In this document: in pieces, positions 10,262-19,895 of the stretch
Position numbering within the stretch: the stretch's first letter is position 1
Layout of the letters: every line of letters starts with the position of its first letter
Assembly: GCA_022410635.1 (NCBI GenBank)
Contig: JAJVDF010000298.1
Span: 1,005,860-1,069,859, forward strand
Reading direction: 5' to 3'
Source: Tretioscincus oriximinensis
Taxonomy: Eukaryota > Chordata > Lepidosauria > Squamata > Gymnophthalmidae
Length of the DNA: 64,000 bases
The notes under the pieces: model-generated
Told to the model about the DNA's origin: nothing
The model's database searches: none
Seen by the model: the letters and a program-made list of their open reading frames with translations, nothing else
Program-made: the position numbers and the translations under genes

Positions 10262-10735
10262 GAACCAGTCTTGTGTAGTGGTTCAATTCCACACTCATCC
10301 ATGAAGCCAGCTGGGTGATCTTGGGCCAGTTATAGTTCTTTAGAACTCTCTTAGCCCCTTCTACTTCACAGGGTGTCTCTTATGGAGAAAACAACAATAA
10401 GAATCGAGTTTTTATACCTCGCTCTTTTCCAGAGCAGCTTACAGGGTTAATTTTCACCCAAAGGCTTACATCTTATTTTATCTTCCTCTTCAAGTTAATG
10501 ATGGTATTCATTTATTTATTTGATATGCAAATTATGAATTGCATCTCTTTCGAATAGATGAGTTGGCTAGAGCTGCAGGCTAGTGGAAGGTGCTCACCCC
10601 TCTCCACGTCTGACACAGGGCTTCAAAAACCGATCTCCCAGATGGAAGACCGTCTCCTTAGCAACTGAGCCATTTATGCCCACAAAAGCTATGTGAACCG
10701 ACTTTGGTGAAAAGGATATAATAAATAAAACTTGT
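10262..10735 (+). mobile_element. SINE type A, split by a reverse SINE B'
   Basis: Two parts, 10262-10400 and 10681-10735. The first has GTGTAGTGG, AGCCAGCTGGGTGATCTTGG and CTACTTCACAGGGTGTC. The second resumes with CACAAAAGCTATGTGAACCG and ends in AAAAGGATATAATAAATAAA. The joined order matches the uninterrupted copy at 55449-55645. The tRNA-like B box is degraded (GGTTCAATTCC). Confidence 0.75.
10402..10680 (-). mobile_element. SINE type B' inserted in SINE A
   Basis: Complete reverse copy: 3' end GAGTTTTTATACCTCGC, CTTACAGGGTTAATTTTCACC, the B'-specific ATGATGGTATTCATTTATTT block, the CACCCCTCTCCACGTCTGAC block, and a head ending with AGCAACTGAGCCAT. It is younger than the SINE A it interrupts. 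Confidence 0.85.
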
Positions 10736-11400
10736 TATCATCATGACCACTAATTAGGTGGCATGGTTGCCACAAAGCATTTCCTGCCACTGCAGGTGAA
10801 AGAGGGCCTTGTGCACTGTTCAGAGGTGGTCCGAGATTGAAAAAAAGCTCACTGAAGATTATGAAAGACTTATGAGAAAATTCAAAAGAGATTTTTTTTA
10901 AAAAAATAAATGACAAGTTGATGTTCAAAACATTAGGTGTAAGGATGATTACAGCAGAACTCAATCAGTCATAGCCTGGGGTTGGAGAGATAAAAGGAGA
11001 ACTGTACACAAATGGTATGATTATTTAATTGATCAGTATAAATTTAATCTCTTTAGGGAAAGGAGATTAAGTTGCAATAGAAATGAGAACGAAAGAATAA
11101 ACTACAATGAATCAGAACAAATTACTGGAAAACAGCAAGCAAATAAAGGCGAGTAAAGAACTTCAAGAAGAAATACGTATTAAGACTATGGTTCCCTGTT
11201 AACCGAGATTTATTTATTTATGCTTATACCTCGCCTTATACCCAATCTCAGGGTGGCCAACAGTAAAAAAAGCAACAGGTATGCAAGTATTTCACTCCAC
11301 CAGCACTATTGTCCATGGTTACCACCATAGCATCTTGAACTTACTCAGTGCTACTCTGCATTTTTGGCAGCTCATACAGATATCCTTTCAACACCCTACA
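10736..11400. other. Unassigned, with an L2-like reverse tail at about 11205-11275
   Basis: A/T-rich sequence without a recognised gene. TTTATGCTTATACCTCGCCTTAT with CTCAGGGTGGCC at 11216-11262 is a reverse LINE/SINE tail. Confidence 0.35.
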
Positions 11401-11404
11401 GCCT

Positions 11405-11590
11405 CTCTTTTGGTACTTAAGATCACAATAGCAGCCCTGTTGAATGGGGGCAGAGTCCATCTAGCCCAGCGTTCTGTCTAAGACCCATTGATTGCACCAG
11501 GGCAGACCCAAGCAGAAGAAGGAAAAACCCTCATCTATTCTTGACTTCCTGCAAGTCAGGAATATTCAGTAAAGGAAGACAAAGTGCTAT
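11405..11590 (-). mobile_element. CR1 LINE 3' UTR, old copy
   Basis: Diverged reverse match to the CR1 3' end: GTCCATCTAGCCCAGCGTTC, CACCAGGGCAGACCCAAGCA, TTGACTTCCTGCAAGTCAGG. The continuation toward the ORF2 end may be the separate piece at 11935-12030, which would place about 350 bases of other sequence between them. Confidence 0.65.
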
Positions 11591-11934
11591 ACAGCAGCTC
11601 CAAAGTGAGAAACAATATTACAACAGATAATTAATGAATGTATATTCTACGAATAATCATACTGCATTGCAAATAAATAAATCAAATGAACATTCCAATG
11701 CCTGGCCTCACCAGATATCCTGATAATACCCAACCTTGGATTCCTCCAAAGGGGCCACCATCTATGTAAATGAATATCATTTCTCTCAAAACAGAGGGGT
11801 TGGGACTCCATCCTTTCTCAAATGTTTAATTTATTTGCAATACAGTGTGATTATTCATATAGTACACATTAGTTAATTATCTATTATATTGCTTCTTTTT
11901 CCATCTCATAGCTATTGATACATATGTCTACTAT

Positions 11935-12030
11935 GAATTTGTTTAATCCTATCTTGAAGCTATCCGGGCTGCTGGCTACCACCTCCTCCTCTGGAAGTGA
12001 ATTCCATGAACCAATGACAATGATTAATTA
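11935..12030 (-). mobile_element. CR1 LINE fragment, ORF2 C-terminal end
   Basis: Reads TTTGTTTAATCCTATCTTGA, GGCTACCACCTCCTCCTCTG and GAAGTGAATTCCATGAACCA, parallel to 14437-14510 in the better preserved reverse copy. Confidence 0.65.
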
Positions 12031-12211
12031 GTGGTCACAGACAGCCCTCAACTGGGGCCCCTCAAACACATAATCAATTAACTTTAACCTATTCTAGACA
12101 ATAGTGCTGCTCTCTCAAGAGCACTTGGTGGTAGACCTTTGCTGGCCTAAATAACCGCCTAACCTCAAACAGCTACTCACACATCTGAGGACACAGAACA
12201 CAGATGAAGAA

Positions 12212-12559
12212 ATGGGAACTAGACCCTGCCACAAACCCAGATGCCAACTCTGCTCACCCATCCACCCTGATAATATAATCACGGGACCTGATAACATTAT
12301 CCACAATATTAAAGGCACTCTTACATGCTCATCTTCAATGTGGTGTATTCAATACAATGTGGTGTATTCTATTTTCTGCCAACAATGTCCTTCAGCACTC
12401 TACATTGGGCAAACAGGACAGACCCCACGCCAGAGAATAAATGGACACAAATCAGATATTCGAAAATGCAACACAGAGAAACCTGTTGCTGAACATTTTA
12501 ATGTTCCAGGACATTCCATCTCAGGCCTCAGGACTGCAGTCCTTGAACAAAGAAACTAA
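12212..12559 (+). pseudogene. Penelope-like element GIY-YIG endonuclease fragment
   Basis: This domain cuts target DNA for Penelope-like retroelements. In the 115-codon frame: a Cys pair at C11/C14 (KPRCQLC), VVYSIFC at 50-56 and LYIGQTGQ at 63-70 (the GIY and YIG halves), QRINGHKSDI at 74-83, and PVAEHFNVPGHS at 91-102 with the expected Glu at 94. A 15-base string (CAATGTGGTGTATTC) occurs twice, at 12336 and 12355, just before VVYS, a local duplication that lengthens the loop. The frame closes after VLEQRN. Not a host gene. Confidence 0.88.
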
Positions 12560-12690
12560 AAAGGAAGATTTTTTAAAAACCAGCAGAACTAGAATACATC
12601 CACAAGTTCCAGTCTATCAACAAGGGACTTAACAGAGATAATGTTTTCCTGGCCCATTATACATTAAGTATTTGACTGATTTACTATAAG

Positions 12691-12946
12691 TCATAAGAAC
12701 ATAAGAAGAGCCATACTGGGTCAGGCCACAGCCCATCTAGTCCAGCATTCTGTCTCACACAGAGGCCCTCCAGATGCACCTGGGCAGTCTGAACAGAGGA
12801 AAGCAAAATATGCACCTGTTCATGAGTCCCTGCAAATGGCATTTCAGGAGTCCTGCCTGTTGCTCCATCCCAGAGGCAACATCCAGACATCCATCCTAGT
12901 ATCCATTTATACCCTTGGTGTCCATAAACCTGTCTAGTCATATGCC
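12691..12946 (-). mobile_element. CR1 LINE 3' end inserted in the Penelope-like element
   Basis: Reverse copy with tail TAAGAACATAAGAAGAGCC at the left, the 3' UTR, and a 5' truncation at CATAAACCTGTCTAGTCA. AGTCAT stands at both junctions (about 12689 and 12939), a possible 6-base duplication. Confidence 0.85.
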
Positions 12947-13194
12947 TCTTACTGCTCCAAGAAATTTTTTTACATGAGAGGATTAGTTTTTGCTATTTAC
13001 CTTTTTTTCTAACCTGCAGTTCATCACCTTATCACATTTGCATGTGCTTTGTCATCTCCCATATACAGTTTCCTATAATTTCCTGACCTTGACACTAGTT
13101 CCACAGCATCTGAAGAAGTAGTGGTGTCTATGAAAGCTTATGCCACCCACTTTTCTACTTTTAGTCTCTAAGTGCTACTAGCCCCTTTGCTGGA

Positions 13195-13490
13195 ATGACC
13201 CTCTTGTTTCCCCTGTTTCCCAATATTTTGTTCATTGTTATGTTTGATTTAGTGGCTAGGTTTATAGCATAATTACTTGCAGAAATGCAAGTGCTCAAGA
13301 GCTCAGACACAGAAACAGAAATGGTATTAATTTTTAAATTGAAGAGCTCTTGAATCTTTTCCCCCACTTCTGCTTCTGTTTCCTTTTGCTCCTGAATGAC
13401 TACATTTGTGTAACAGACCAACAAGTAGATGTTCTCATTCTCTTTGGGCATTACTTGCCTTTTTTCTTTTCTTAAATCATTCTCCATTTT
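13195..13490 (-). pseudogene. Possible L1-like ORF1 fragment
   Basis: A 108-codon reverse ORF has a charged, coiled-coil-like composition (KEKRQVMPKENE, QKETEAEVGEKIQELFNLKI) reminiscent of the C-terminal part of L1-type ORF1 proteins. No diagnostic motif is intact, so chance is a real alternative. Confidence 0.25.
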
Positions 13491-13499
13491 TGTTCTTCC

Positions 13500-14190
13500 C
13501 TCAGAATAAAGCTTGCTGCACAGATTGAATTAGACATTGTTTTCAGACCGTATCTGAAGATATTATTTCCTCCCTTACTTCCTCAAGTTAATCCAATCTC
13601 TATGGTACTTTAGTAATAAAAATGGCCCATTACCATCACTCCTCTTCATTTACATGCCTGATTTTTCTTTTTAATTTATGTAATCATTGTGGGTTATTTG
13701 TATTACTCTGAGCCAGATAGGTGAATGTAGCTAGAGGATGGTAAAAGATATGAATGCTTTCTGTTTTCAAACACAAACAACTATGATGTTATACAAGGTC
13801 ATTTCAGTCCTTTGCTTCTTTCCAACTATAAAGAAAAATGTCATGATTGGAGCAGATATGACTTCAAGAAGTACAATATTTCTCCCAAGTGTGGGGTTCC
13901 AGCCAGGACTGTGGAATCAATACATAAAATCTTCAGCTANGACTTCTTTATTTATTTATCATGTAGCATCCCAACCCAAATTAATCCCTAAATAGATAGT
14001 AAGATGCTGAGACACACATGACAAATAGCAATCAGGCCACCACCACCACATGCCATGACAAAATCTTGCTGGCAATTGGTGGGTATTGAAAACTACTAAC
14101 CTATTGATCATGGGTCGTATGGTATGCAACCTAGTATTGGGACTATCTTGGCTTCACATGAACAACCCTAGCGAGCTGCAGCTCGCATAC
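13500..14190. other. Unassigned sequence
   Basis: No exon or repeat recognised. A short CCACCACCACCA run lies at 14039-14048. Confidence 0.3.
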
Positions 14191-14191
14191 T

Positions 14192-15340
14192 AAGAACATA
14201 AGAACATAAGAAGAGCCATACTGGATCAGGCCACAGCCCATCATGTCCAGCATTCTCTATCACACAGAGGCCCACCAGATGCACCTGGGCAGTCCGAACA
14301 GAGGAAAGCAAAATATACTCCTGTTCAGGACTCCCTGCAAATGGTATTTCAGGAGTCCTGCCTGTTGCTCCATCCTGGAGGCAGCATCCAGACATCCATC
14401 CTAGTATCCATTTATACCCTTGATGTCCATAAACCTGTCTAGTCCTGTCTTGAAGTTATCCAAGCTGTTAGCTACTACTACCTCTTCAGGAAGTAAATTC
14501 CACAGGCCGATGACCCTCTGGGTGAAAAAATACTTTCCTTTGTCTGTTCTCACTTTTTTTCTCTATTCACCCTGTCCATCCCATGCATGATTTTGTACAC
14601 TTCAATCAGATCACCTCTCAGATGTCGCCTTTCAAGGCTGAAGAGGCCCAGACATTGCAGCCTGACTTCATAAGGGAGGTGCTCCAGACCCTTGATCATT
14701 TTTGTTGCCCTTTTCTGCACCTTCTCCAGTTCCAAAATGTCCCTCTTGAGATGTGGTGACCAGAATTGAACACAATATTCCAAATGTGGCCTCATCACAG
14801 ATTTATAAAGAGGCAAAACAACATTTGCTGACTTGTTTTTGATTCCTTTTCTAATTATCCACAACATGGAATTTGCTTTTTTTTGCTGCTGCTGCACACT
14901 GGGTTGACATTTTCATTGAATTGTCCACCAACACCCCAAGATCCTTTTCTTGCTCGGTCACAGAAAGCTTAGTTCCCATCAGGTGGTAGGAGTAGTTGGG
15001 GTTTTTTGTCCCAATATGCATGACCTGGCACTTGCTTAAGTTGAAGTGCATTTGCCACTTTGATCCCCACTCACCCAATGTCAATAGATCACTCTGGAGT
15101 GCCTTACAAACATTTTCAGTTTTCACTACCCTGAACAGTTTAGTGTCATCAGCAAACTTGGCTACTTCACTGTTTACCTCGGCATCCAGATCATTTATAA
15201 ATATATTAAAAAGCAAGGATCCCAGTACAGATCCCTGGCGTCCCCCACTTCTTACCTCTTTCCACTCAGAGAACTGTCCATTTAATACTACCCTCTGTCT
15301 TCTATCTTTTAGCCATCTGTTTCTATCTGTTTTACTGGTT
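14192..15340 (-). mobile_element. CR1 LINE, RT C-terminal half plus complete 3' end
   Basis: On the reverse strand: 5' truncation near 15340, RT coding to about 14550, then the 3' UTR ending at 14192 with the AAGAACATAAGAACATAAG tail. It is the best preserved CR1 here and a useful reference for pieces at 4.2, 16.4, 38.1, 47.3 and 53.0 kb. Confidence 0.9.
14550..15338 (-). pseudogene. CR1 reverse transcriptase fragment
   Basis: In two overlapping frames the reverse strand gives LLFNIFINDLDAEVNSEVAK followed by FADDTKLF (the catalytic YADD-type box as FADD), EWGSKWQMHFNLSKCQVMHI, EKDLGVLVD, VLPLYKSVMRPHLEYCVQFW, EKVQKRATKMIKGLEHLPYE and LRGDLIEVYKIMHGMD, the normal order from RT palm to C-terminus. 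A frameshift near the poly-Q-like CAGCAGCAGCAAAAA site (about 14880) and the missing N-terminus make it non-functional. Confidence 0.9.
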
Positions 15341-15499
15341 CAGATGCATTTGCCAAACTACAAAGTCTTGCTTGCATGAACGTGAGGCTTCCCACTCCTT
15401 TGGGGAAGTCATTGGGGATGCTGTGTTTTCACTATTACAACAAGCAGAATGTATCATGATCAGTTGGGAGGTTTNCTGGCTATCCCAGAGAAATACTAG

Positions 15500-15785
15500 G
15501 ACCTGGCAGAGGTATTTGCGGAAGCTGTATTTAATGACCTCCCCTCTCACAGAACTTCAGACTATTCCATTGACTTTTTACAGGGGGACAAATTATCCAA
15601 GGGATGTCTGTACCCCATGTCTCAGGTGGAATCAGCCGTCCTGCCAGTTGATGCCAACTTGGTGAGTGGCTTTATCTCCCCTTCCACTTCCATGTTTTCC
15701 GTGCCTGTATTCTTTAGTCACAAAAAGACTGTTGAACTGAGACTGATCACAGATTATTTGTTCTGTGGTTACTACAGTAGAAGAA
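15500..15785 (+). pseudogene. Ty3/gypsy-like reverse transcriptase N-terminal fragment
   Basis: In frame with the ATG at 15617 and open upstream to about 15520, the translation reads LPSHRTSDYSIDFLQG, then a short linker, LYPMSQVE, GFISPSTSMFSVPVFF and LRLITDY. This is the order of the start of Ty3/gypsy RT (family pattern LPPHRP-D--I-LLPG, then -GFIRPS-SP---PVFFV-KKDG-LR-C-DYR). No LTRs, protease, RNase H or integrase are seen nearby. Identification is from motif memory and moderately strong. Confidence 0.65.
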
Positions 15786-15849
15786 CTAGTTCTTTATTTT
15801 TAAAACCACTAGCCCTACTATTCTATCATTTTCAGTTCTTCTCCTTAAG

Positions 15850-16250
15850 ACTTTTAAGCAAATTTTTGTCAGATGAATTTGAAAAAAGAAAAAGGAATCT
15901 TTGGCTCTCCCCTTTACTGACAACATGGAAAATATGGAAAGTGTATGGAAATAAGTTAGTTCAAAGCCATTATCAAGCAAACCTCCACAAAGTTGATAAA
16001 TTCTATGGGAGACAGAACCCTAGTTAAGTATCCGTGGGAACTTCGATTCCTGGGCATCCAAAGGCTCAAGGATTTGTATAAACCCAGTTGCAATCCTCTA
16101 ACACTGGATCAAATTAGNAGAATAACCCCAATTCAAAACAGTTGGCATGCAGAAATGGCAGAACATAATTAGATTAATAAACAACAAATTAGAACACATA
16201 TGGGGCAGGAATTTGAAAACAATATTTTTAAAAGAATGACCGGGGGGGGG
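15850..16250 (+). pseudogene. Possible L1-like ORF2 C-terminal fragment
   Basis: Translation in broken frames gives LSPLLTTWKIWKVYGNKL, then near 16030 WELRFLGIQRLKDLY, phrases that resemble the C-terminal region of L1-type ORF2. An N and a G10 run disturb the frame. Weak but in the right order. Confidence 0.35.
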
Positions 16251-16393
16251 GATTGATAGGAAAAATATTTAATTAAGGAAAAGTATAAAAATCCACAACT
16301 TATTATTCCTCAATGGGAAGGGGATATCCTAATGGTAATGACAATTGGGACACCTTCACTAGTTCCACAATATCATTTCTGGGGTGTGGTGGA

Positions 16394-16585
16394 TCAAAAT
16401 TGTACACCGTATTCCAAATGTGGCATCAACACTTGCTGACTTGTTTTTGATTCCTTGCCTAATGATCCCCTAACATTGAATTTGCTTTTTTTGCTGCTGC
16501 TGCACACTAGGTTGAAACCTTCATTGAGCTGTCCACCAGCACCCCCAAGATCCTTTTCCTGCTCTGTCACAGAAAGTTTGGTTCC
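16394..16585 (-). mobile_element. CR1 LINE ORF2 fragment
   Basis: Closely parallels 14770-14985: ATTCCAAATGTGGCATCA, TTGCTGACTTGTTTTTGATT, GCTGCTGCTGCACACTAGGT, CCACCAGCACCCCCAAGATC. It lies upside down relative to the window and abuts another CR1 end at 16586. Confidence 0.85.
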
Positions 16586-16930
16586 NTATCATAAGAATAT
16601 AACAAAAGCTGTGCTGAATCAGGCCAGATCCCAGCTAATCCCACTCTGTCACACACAGTAGCCCACCAATAACACCTAGGCATCTCTAACAGAAGGAGGC
16701 AAAACCTTCATCTGTTTTCAACTCCCTGCAAATGGTATTTCAGGAATACTGCCCTTGCTCCATCCTTTGGCTTCCATGAATTAGTCTAATCCTATCTTAA
16801 AACTATCCTGAGTGCTAGCTACAACCAGCTCTTCTGGAAATAAATTCCATAAACCAATGTCACTCTTGGTTAAAAACAATAGTTGCCTTGTCTGTACTAA
16901 TTTTTCTCCCCATCAGCTTCAAGGAATGAG
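16586..16930 (-). mobile_element. CR1 LINE 3' end, second subtype
   Basis: Tail-proximal TATCATAAGAATATAAC, then AAAGCTGTGCTGAATCAGGC, CACCTAGGCATCTCTAACAG, ATGGTATTTCAGGAATACTG and CTACAACCAGCTCTTCTGGA. The wording differs consistently from the 14192 copy and is shared with 23453-23657, suggesting two CR1 subfamilies. Confidence 0.75.
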
Positions 16931-17490
16931 ATCAGATGCTTTCAATTAAAATTATTNTGATCCGTTTAGCAAAATCTATTGAAAATATAGCAAACTGCTA
17001 TTATTTCACTCTTTGCTATTTCATACCATTATTTCTGAAAAGTTGTTCTCCTCAGTTCCATTCGAACATCAATTGATCATGTTATTGATTCTCCCCCTGC
17101 TCCCCCCATAAATTAAAAATATATACAGGGTGTCAAAACAAATGCACCTTTTCATGTTAACTACACACATACTAGAATGCAATAATCAATAGTGCAAGAT
17201 TAACTATCTGTTTGATTACCAAACAAACCCCACCACCAGTTGGGTTCTCAGCAACAGAAAGAATGGGGAAGGTCTGTGTGAAAATACCTCATCTAAGATT
17301 TACCAATTGAGAGATGTACACTGGAAATGCAGGTTGCTAAAGAAAGTGCACATTGCTGTGGTCAAATCTGCCCCCTGGATTGGACAAATGATTGTCCAGT
17401 TGGAGCCGGAATTGACCAAACAAACATCGTGCCCTCCTTCCTGAACCAGGACCAAGCCTGGAAGTTGATTACTAGGGACATCTGTTGTAG
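16931..17490. other. Unassigned sequence
   Basis: No gene or repeat recognised. ORFs here are short. Confidence 0.3.
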
Positions 17491-17493
17491 ACG

Positions 17494-17845
17494 TTGCCGG
17501 ACAGAAAGCATGAGAAAAAGAGGAAGAGGAGGGAAATGGAGGGAGAGATAAGGGAGTTAGGAAGAGGAAGANNNNNNNNNNNNNNNNNNNNNNNNNNNNN
17601 NNNNNNNNNNNNNNNNNNNNNNNNNNNNNNNNNNNNNNNNNNNNNNNNNNNNNNNNNNNNNNNNNNNNNNNNNNNNNNNNNNNNNNNNNNNNNNNNNNNN
17701 NNNNAGAAGAAGAAGAAGAAGAAGAAGAAGAAGAAGAAGAAGAAGAAGAAGAAGAAGAAGAAGAAGAAGAAGAAGAAGAAGAAGAAGAAGAAGAAGAAGG
17801 GGGAAGGCGATGGAAAGGAGGAAGGAGGGAGGGGAGAGGGACAAA
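17494..17845 (+). repeat. Polypurine tract with (GAA)n and an assembly gap
   Basis: Purines dominate from about 17494. A run of 133 Ns (17572-17704) is followed by about 32 GAA units to 17800 and more G/A-rich sequence to 17845. Long GAA·TTC tracts can form triplex DNA. The gap is probably unresolved expansion of the same repeat. Long ORFs on both strands here (poly-K, poly-S, poly-L, poly-F) are artefacts. Confidence 0.95.
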
Positions 17846-18282
17846 ACAAACATTTGGCCATGAGGTCGCAAAACCCACTCCACTGGTGTACATAAAGAGA
17901 CATCAAGTGGAGCAATTAAAGGGAATCATTTCCTCCTTTTTCCATGAGATAACATTATTCACTGGCATCCAGTATCTCATTAAGTGAAATTCCGCATGTT
18001 TTGAAATTCCATTACTACTTACATTCCTCAGAGTAATTTTTGTGTGTTTTGAGTTTGTATCTACACCGCCATGTTGAAAATTTTGTATCTGGCTCTGTTT
18101 ACTTATCTTCTATTTATTAGACAAGCATTGCACGTGATATCAGGTCTTTTTTTGGTATTATTGTTCAGGTTACTGTCTGCATGTACCCCAAAATAACCCT
18201 TTCTCAGTTTGATGCAACACAAACAATATCAAACCACCAAGTCAACTAGTTGCATATAAACTCAAAAAACACAATAAAAATC
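17846..18282. other. Unassigned sequence
   Basis: Nothing recognisable. Confidence 0.3.
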
Positions 18283-18632
18283 TGCAAACACATTGCGCAA
18301 ATATTATGCAGAAAAAAATTACAGAATACTGTATACAAACATAAATGTCCAAAATACATGTGAATTTTACTATAGTCCTCGTAAAATGTTTTAGTAGAAT
18401 GTCAAACTTATGCTAGCTGCACACCATGACTTGAAAAACACTAAAAAACATAGCAATCGCATGTCCATTCACACCAAACATGTATATTCTGTGATCAATG
18501 CCCCAGTTCCATAACATCGCTCATTGATTTGTATATATGTTATTCACATATCTCGTGTTNACTTATTATGTTTGTATATAGTATTCTGTAAATTATTTTG
18601 CATAATATTTGGGCAATAGAAACACGTGTTTA
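18283..18632. repeat. Long inverted repeat, arms about 90 bp
   Basis: The left arm (about 18283-18375) contains CAAATATTATGCAGAAAAAA and TTACAGAATACTGTATACAA. The right arm (about 18537-18632) contains the reverse complement (TTGTATATAGTATTCTGTAA, TTTTGCATAATATTTG). Identity is imperfect but continuous, with about 160 bases between. Probably a foldback DNA element, or its inner part. No coding potential. Confidence 0.75.
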
Positions 18633-18639
18633 CAGGTTC

Positions 18640-19435
18640 TTATTCTTTCTGTGCTGGGCCGTGTTTTACATTAAATCCCTGAATACAGTCCTGTCATTCA
18701 CATGCAACTTTAGCCCTTATTTGAGGATATAATGCAGAATAAGGACCTTTGCACAATGGGCCATTGACAGAACTGTGGTATGCATTGTTTATTAACACAT
18801 CACTGAACATAGGTAGACCAAGAAGACAATGGAACAGGAAAATTGAGGTGAACAAATAGATACCTTTTCTCTCTTAAATCATATCATGCTGAGAAAGATA
18901 ATGATATCTTTGCTTGTTTGTTGCTGAGTACATTCATTATGAAGGTTTTGTATACCCTCATTTTTTTAATCATCTCTCCACCTTCAAATACACCCCAAGG
19001 TCCCATTAGAAGCTAATGATTTTCACCATTACATTGCAAAAAAAGTAATTTCTAGGAGGGATGGAGTAAGCAGTCTGAGAAATGTGCATGTGTTGAAAGC
19101 AGAGAATTTGCTCACTTAGTGTTTTATTGGCTAACTCTCCCTCCCTTCGTCCTTTCAGAACAGGCATCACTATGACCACCTATGGAGAGCATTGTAAGGC
19201 TAGGAAGATTGTGATTTATGAGGTCAATCAAGTGTGCATTGATTTTGAGTGAACATCTTCCACTGATGTCAAGGGAGGAAAGGATGAGGCACTTTGGCAT
19301 NCCATGTTCTTGGCAATGTTGCAAAGAAACTAGACAAAATCGCCTAAGGTGAAAATTTCTAAGGAGTTACTTTAGAAGCATATCCATGATATGACTTGCA
19401 GGGTTGGAGAACAGATGAGATTTCGTCTACAGTCA
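18640..19435. other. Unassigned sequence
   Basis: No gene or known repeat recognised. Confidence 0.3.
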
Positions 19436-19514
19436 AGTGTGTGGAATGTAAAATGTTGGCAAAGATTGTTTTATAATCCTTAGCATAACCATTAAAGCAT
19501 AATTTCTAGCATGG

Positions 19515-19610
19515 GGGTCTTGTTGCACTTTAGAGACTGATAATAGACAGCATAAGCTTTTGTAGACAAATTTATTCCTTCAGATGCTGTGGAGCTGACA
19601 ACTACCTAGG
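19515..19610 (-). mobile_element. Penelope-like element 3' end
   Basis: TTGCACTTTAGAGACTGATA, GCATAAGCTTTTGTAGACAA and CCTTCAGATGCTG form the reverse complement of the Penelope 3' terminus seen at 62160-62255, diverged. Confidence 0.7.
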
Positions 19611-19666
19611 GACAGGCATATATAGCAAGCCTCAGGAAGATGTAAAAGAGAAGAAGAATTGAAACA

Positions 19667-19743
19667 TACTGCCCAAAATAATTAAGGGAACACTAACATA
19701 ATAGTGTATGTTAAAGTGCTCCCTTAATTGTTTCGAGCAGTAA
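19667..19743. mobile_element. Tc1/mariner-like MITE with TA flanks
   Basis: Short element with inverted ends: CTGCCCAAAATAATTAAGGG at the left, and the right end reverse-complements to CTGCTCGAAACAATTAAGGG. TA stands immediately outside each end (19667-19668, 19742-19743). The ACTGCTCAAAA-AATTAAGGGAACACT style is that of mariner-type elements, from memory. Only 77 bases, so non-autonomous. Confidence 0.75.
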
Positions 19744-19895
19744 CAAGACCCCCATGCTAGAAATTATGCTTTAATGGTTATGCTAAGGATTATAAAACAA
19801 TCTTTGCCAACATTTTACATCAACACATTCCAGTCTGTTGACAGAGGCCTGAACAAAAACAATGGTTTTCTGGCACACTAGAAAACTTTTGAGGA

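Larger units (their letters stand above)
12110..13193 (+). mobile_element. Penelope-like element, 3' half, with a CR1 insertion
   Basis: Parts are 12110-12690 and 12942-13193. The first contains the GIY-YIG endonuclease region. The second is the 3' UTR with ACATGAGAGGATTAG and the terminal GCATCTGAAGAAGTAG...GAAAGCTTATGCCACCCAC...GTGCTACTAGCCCCTTTGC. The reverse transcriptase domain upstream is missing. The same 3' end occurs complete at 61809-62255, which confirms that the middle CR1 is an insertion. Confidence 0.85.
19441..19822. repeat. Inverted repeat (about 80-bp arms) around a Penelope 3' end and a mariner MITE
   Basis: The left arm 19441-19520 (TGTAAAATGTTGGCAAAGAT ... CATAATTTCTAGCATGGGGG) is repeated inverted at 19744-19822 with very few differences. 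Between them lie a reverse Penelope-like 3' end and a mariner-like MITE. Just outside the right arm, 19823-19895 resembles the forward Penelope 3' UTR (CAGTCTGTTGACAGAGG, CAATGGTTTTCTGGC), so Penelope sequence points in both directions. Confidence 0.8.

Noticed and set aside
17300..17915. Long ORFs with poly-Ser, poly-Lys, poly-Phe and poly-Leu on both strands
   Set aside because: They are translations of the (GAA)n tract and the 133-base N gap.
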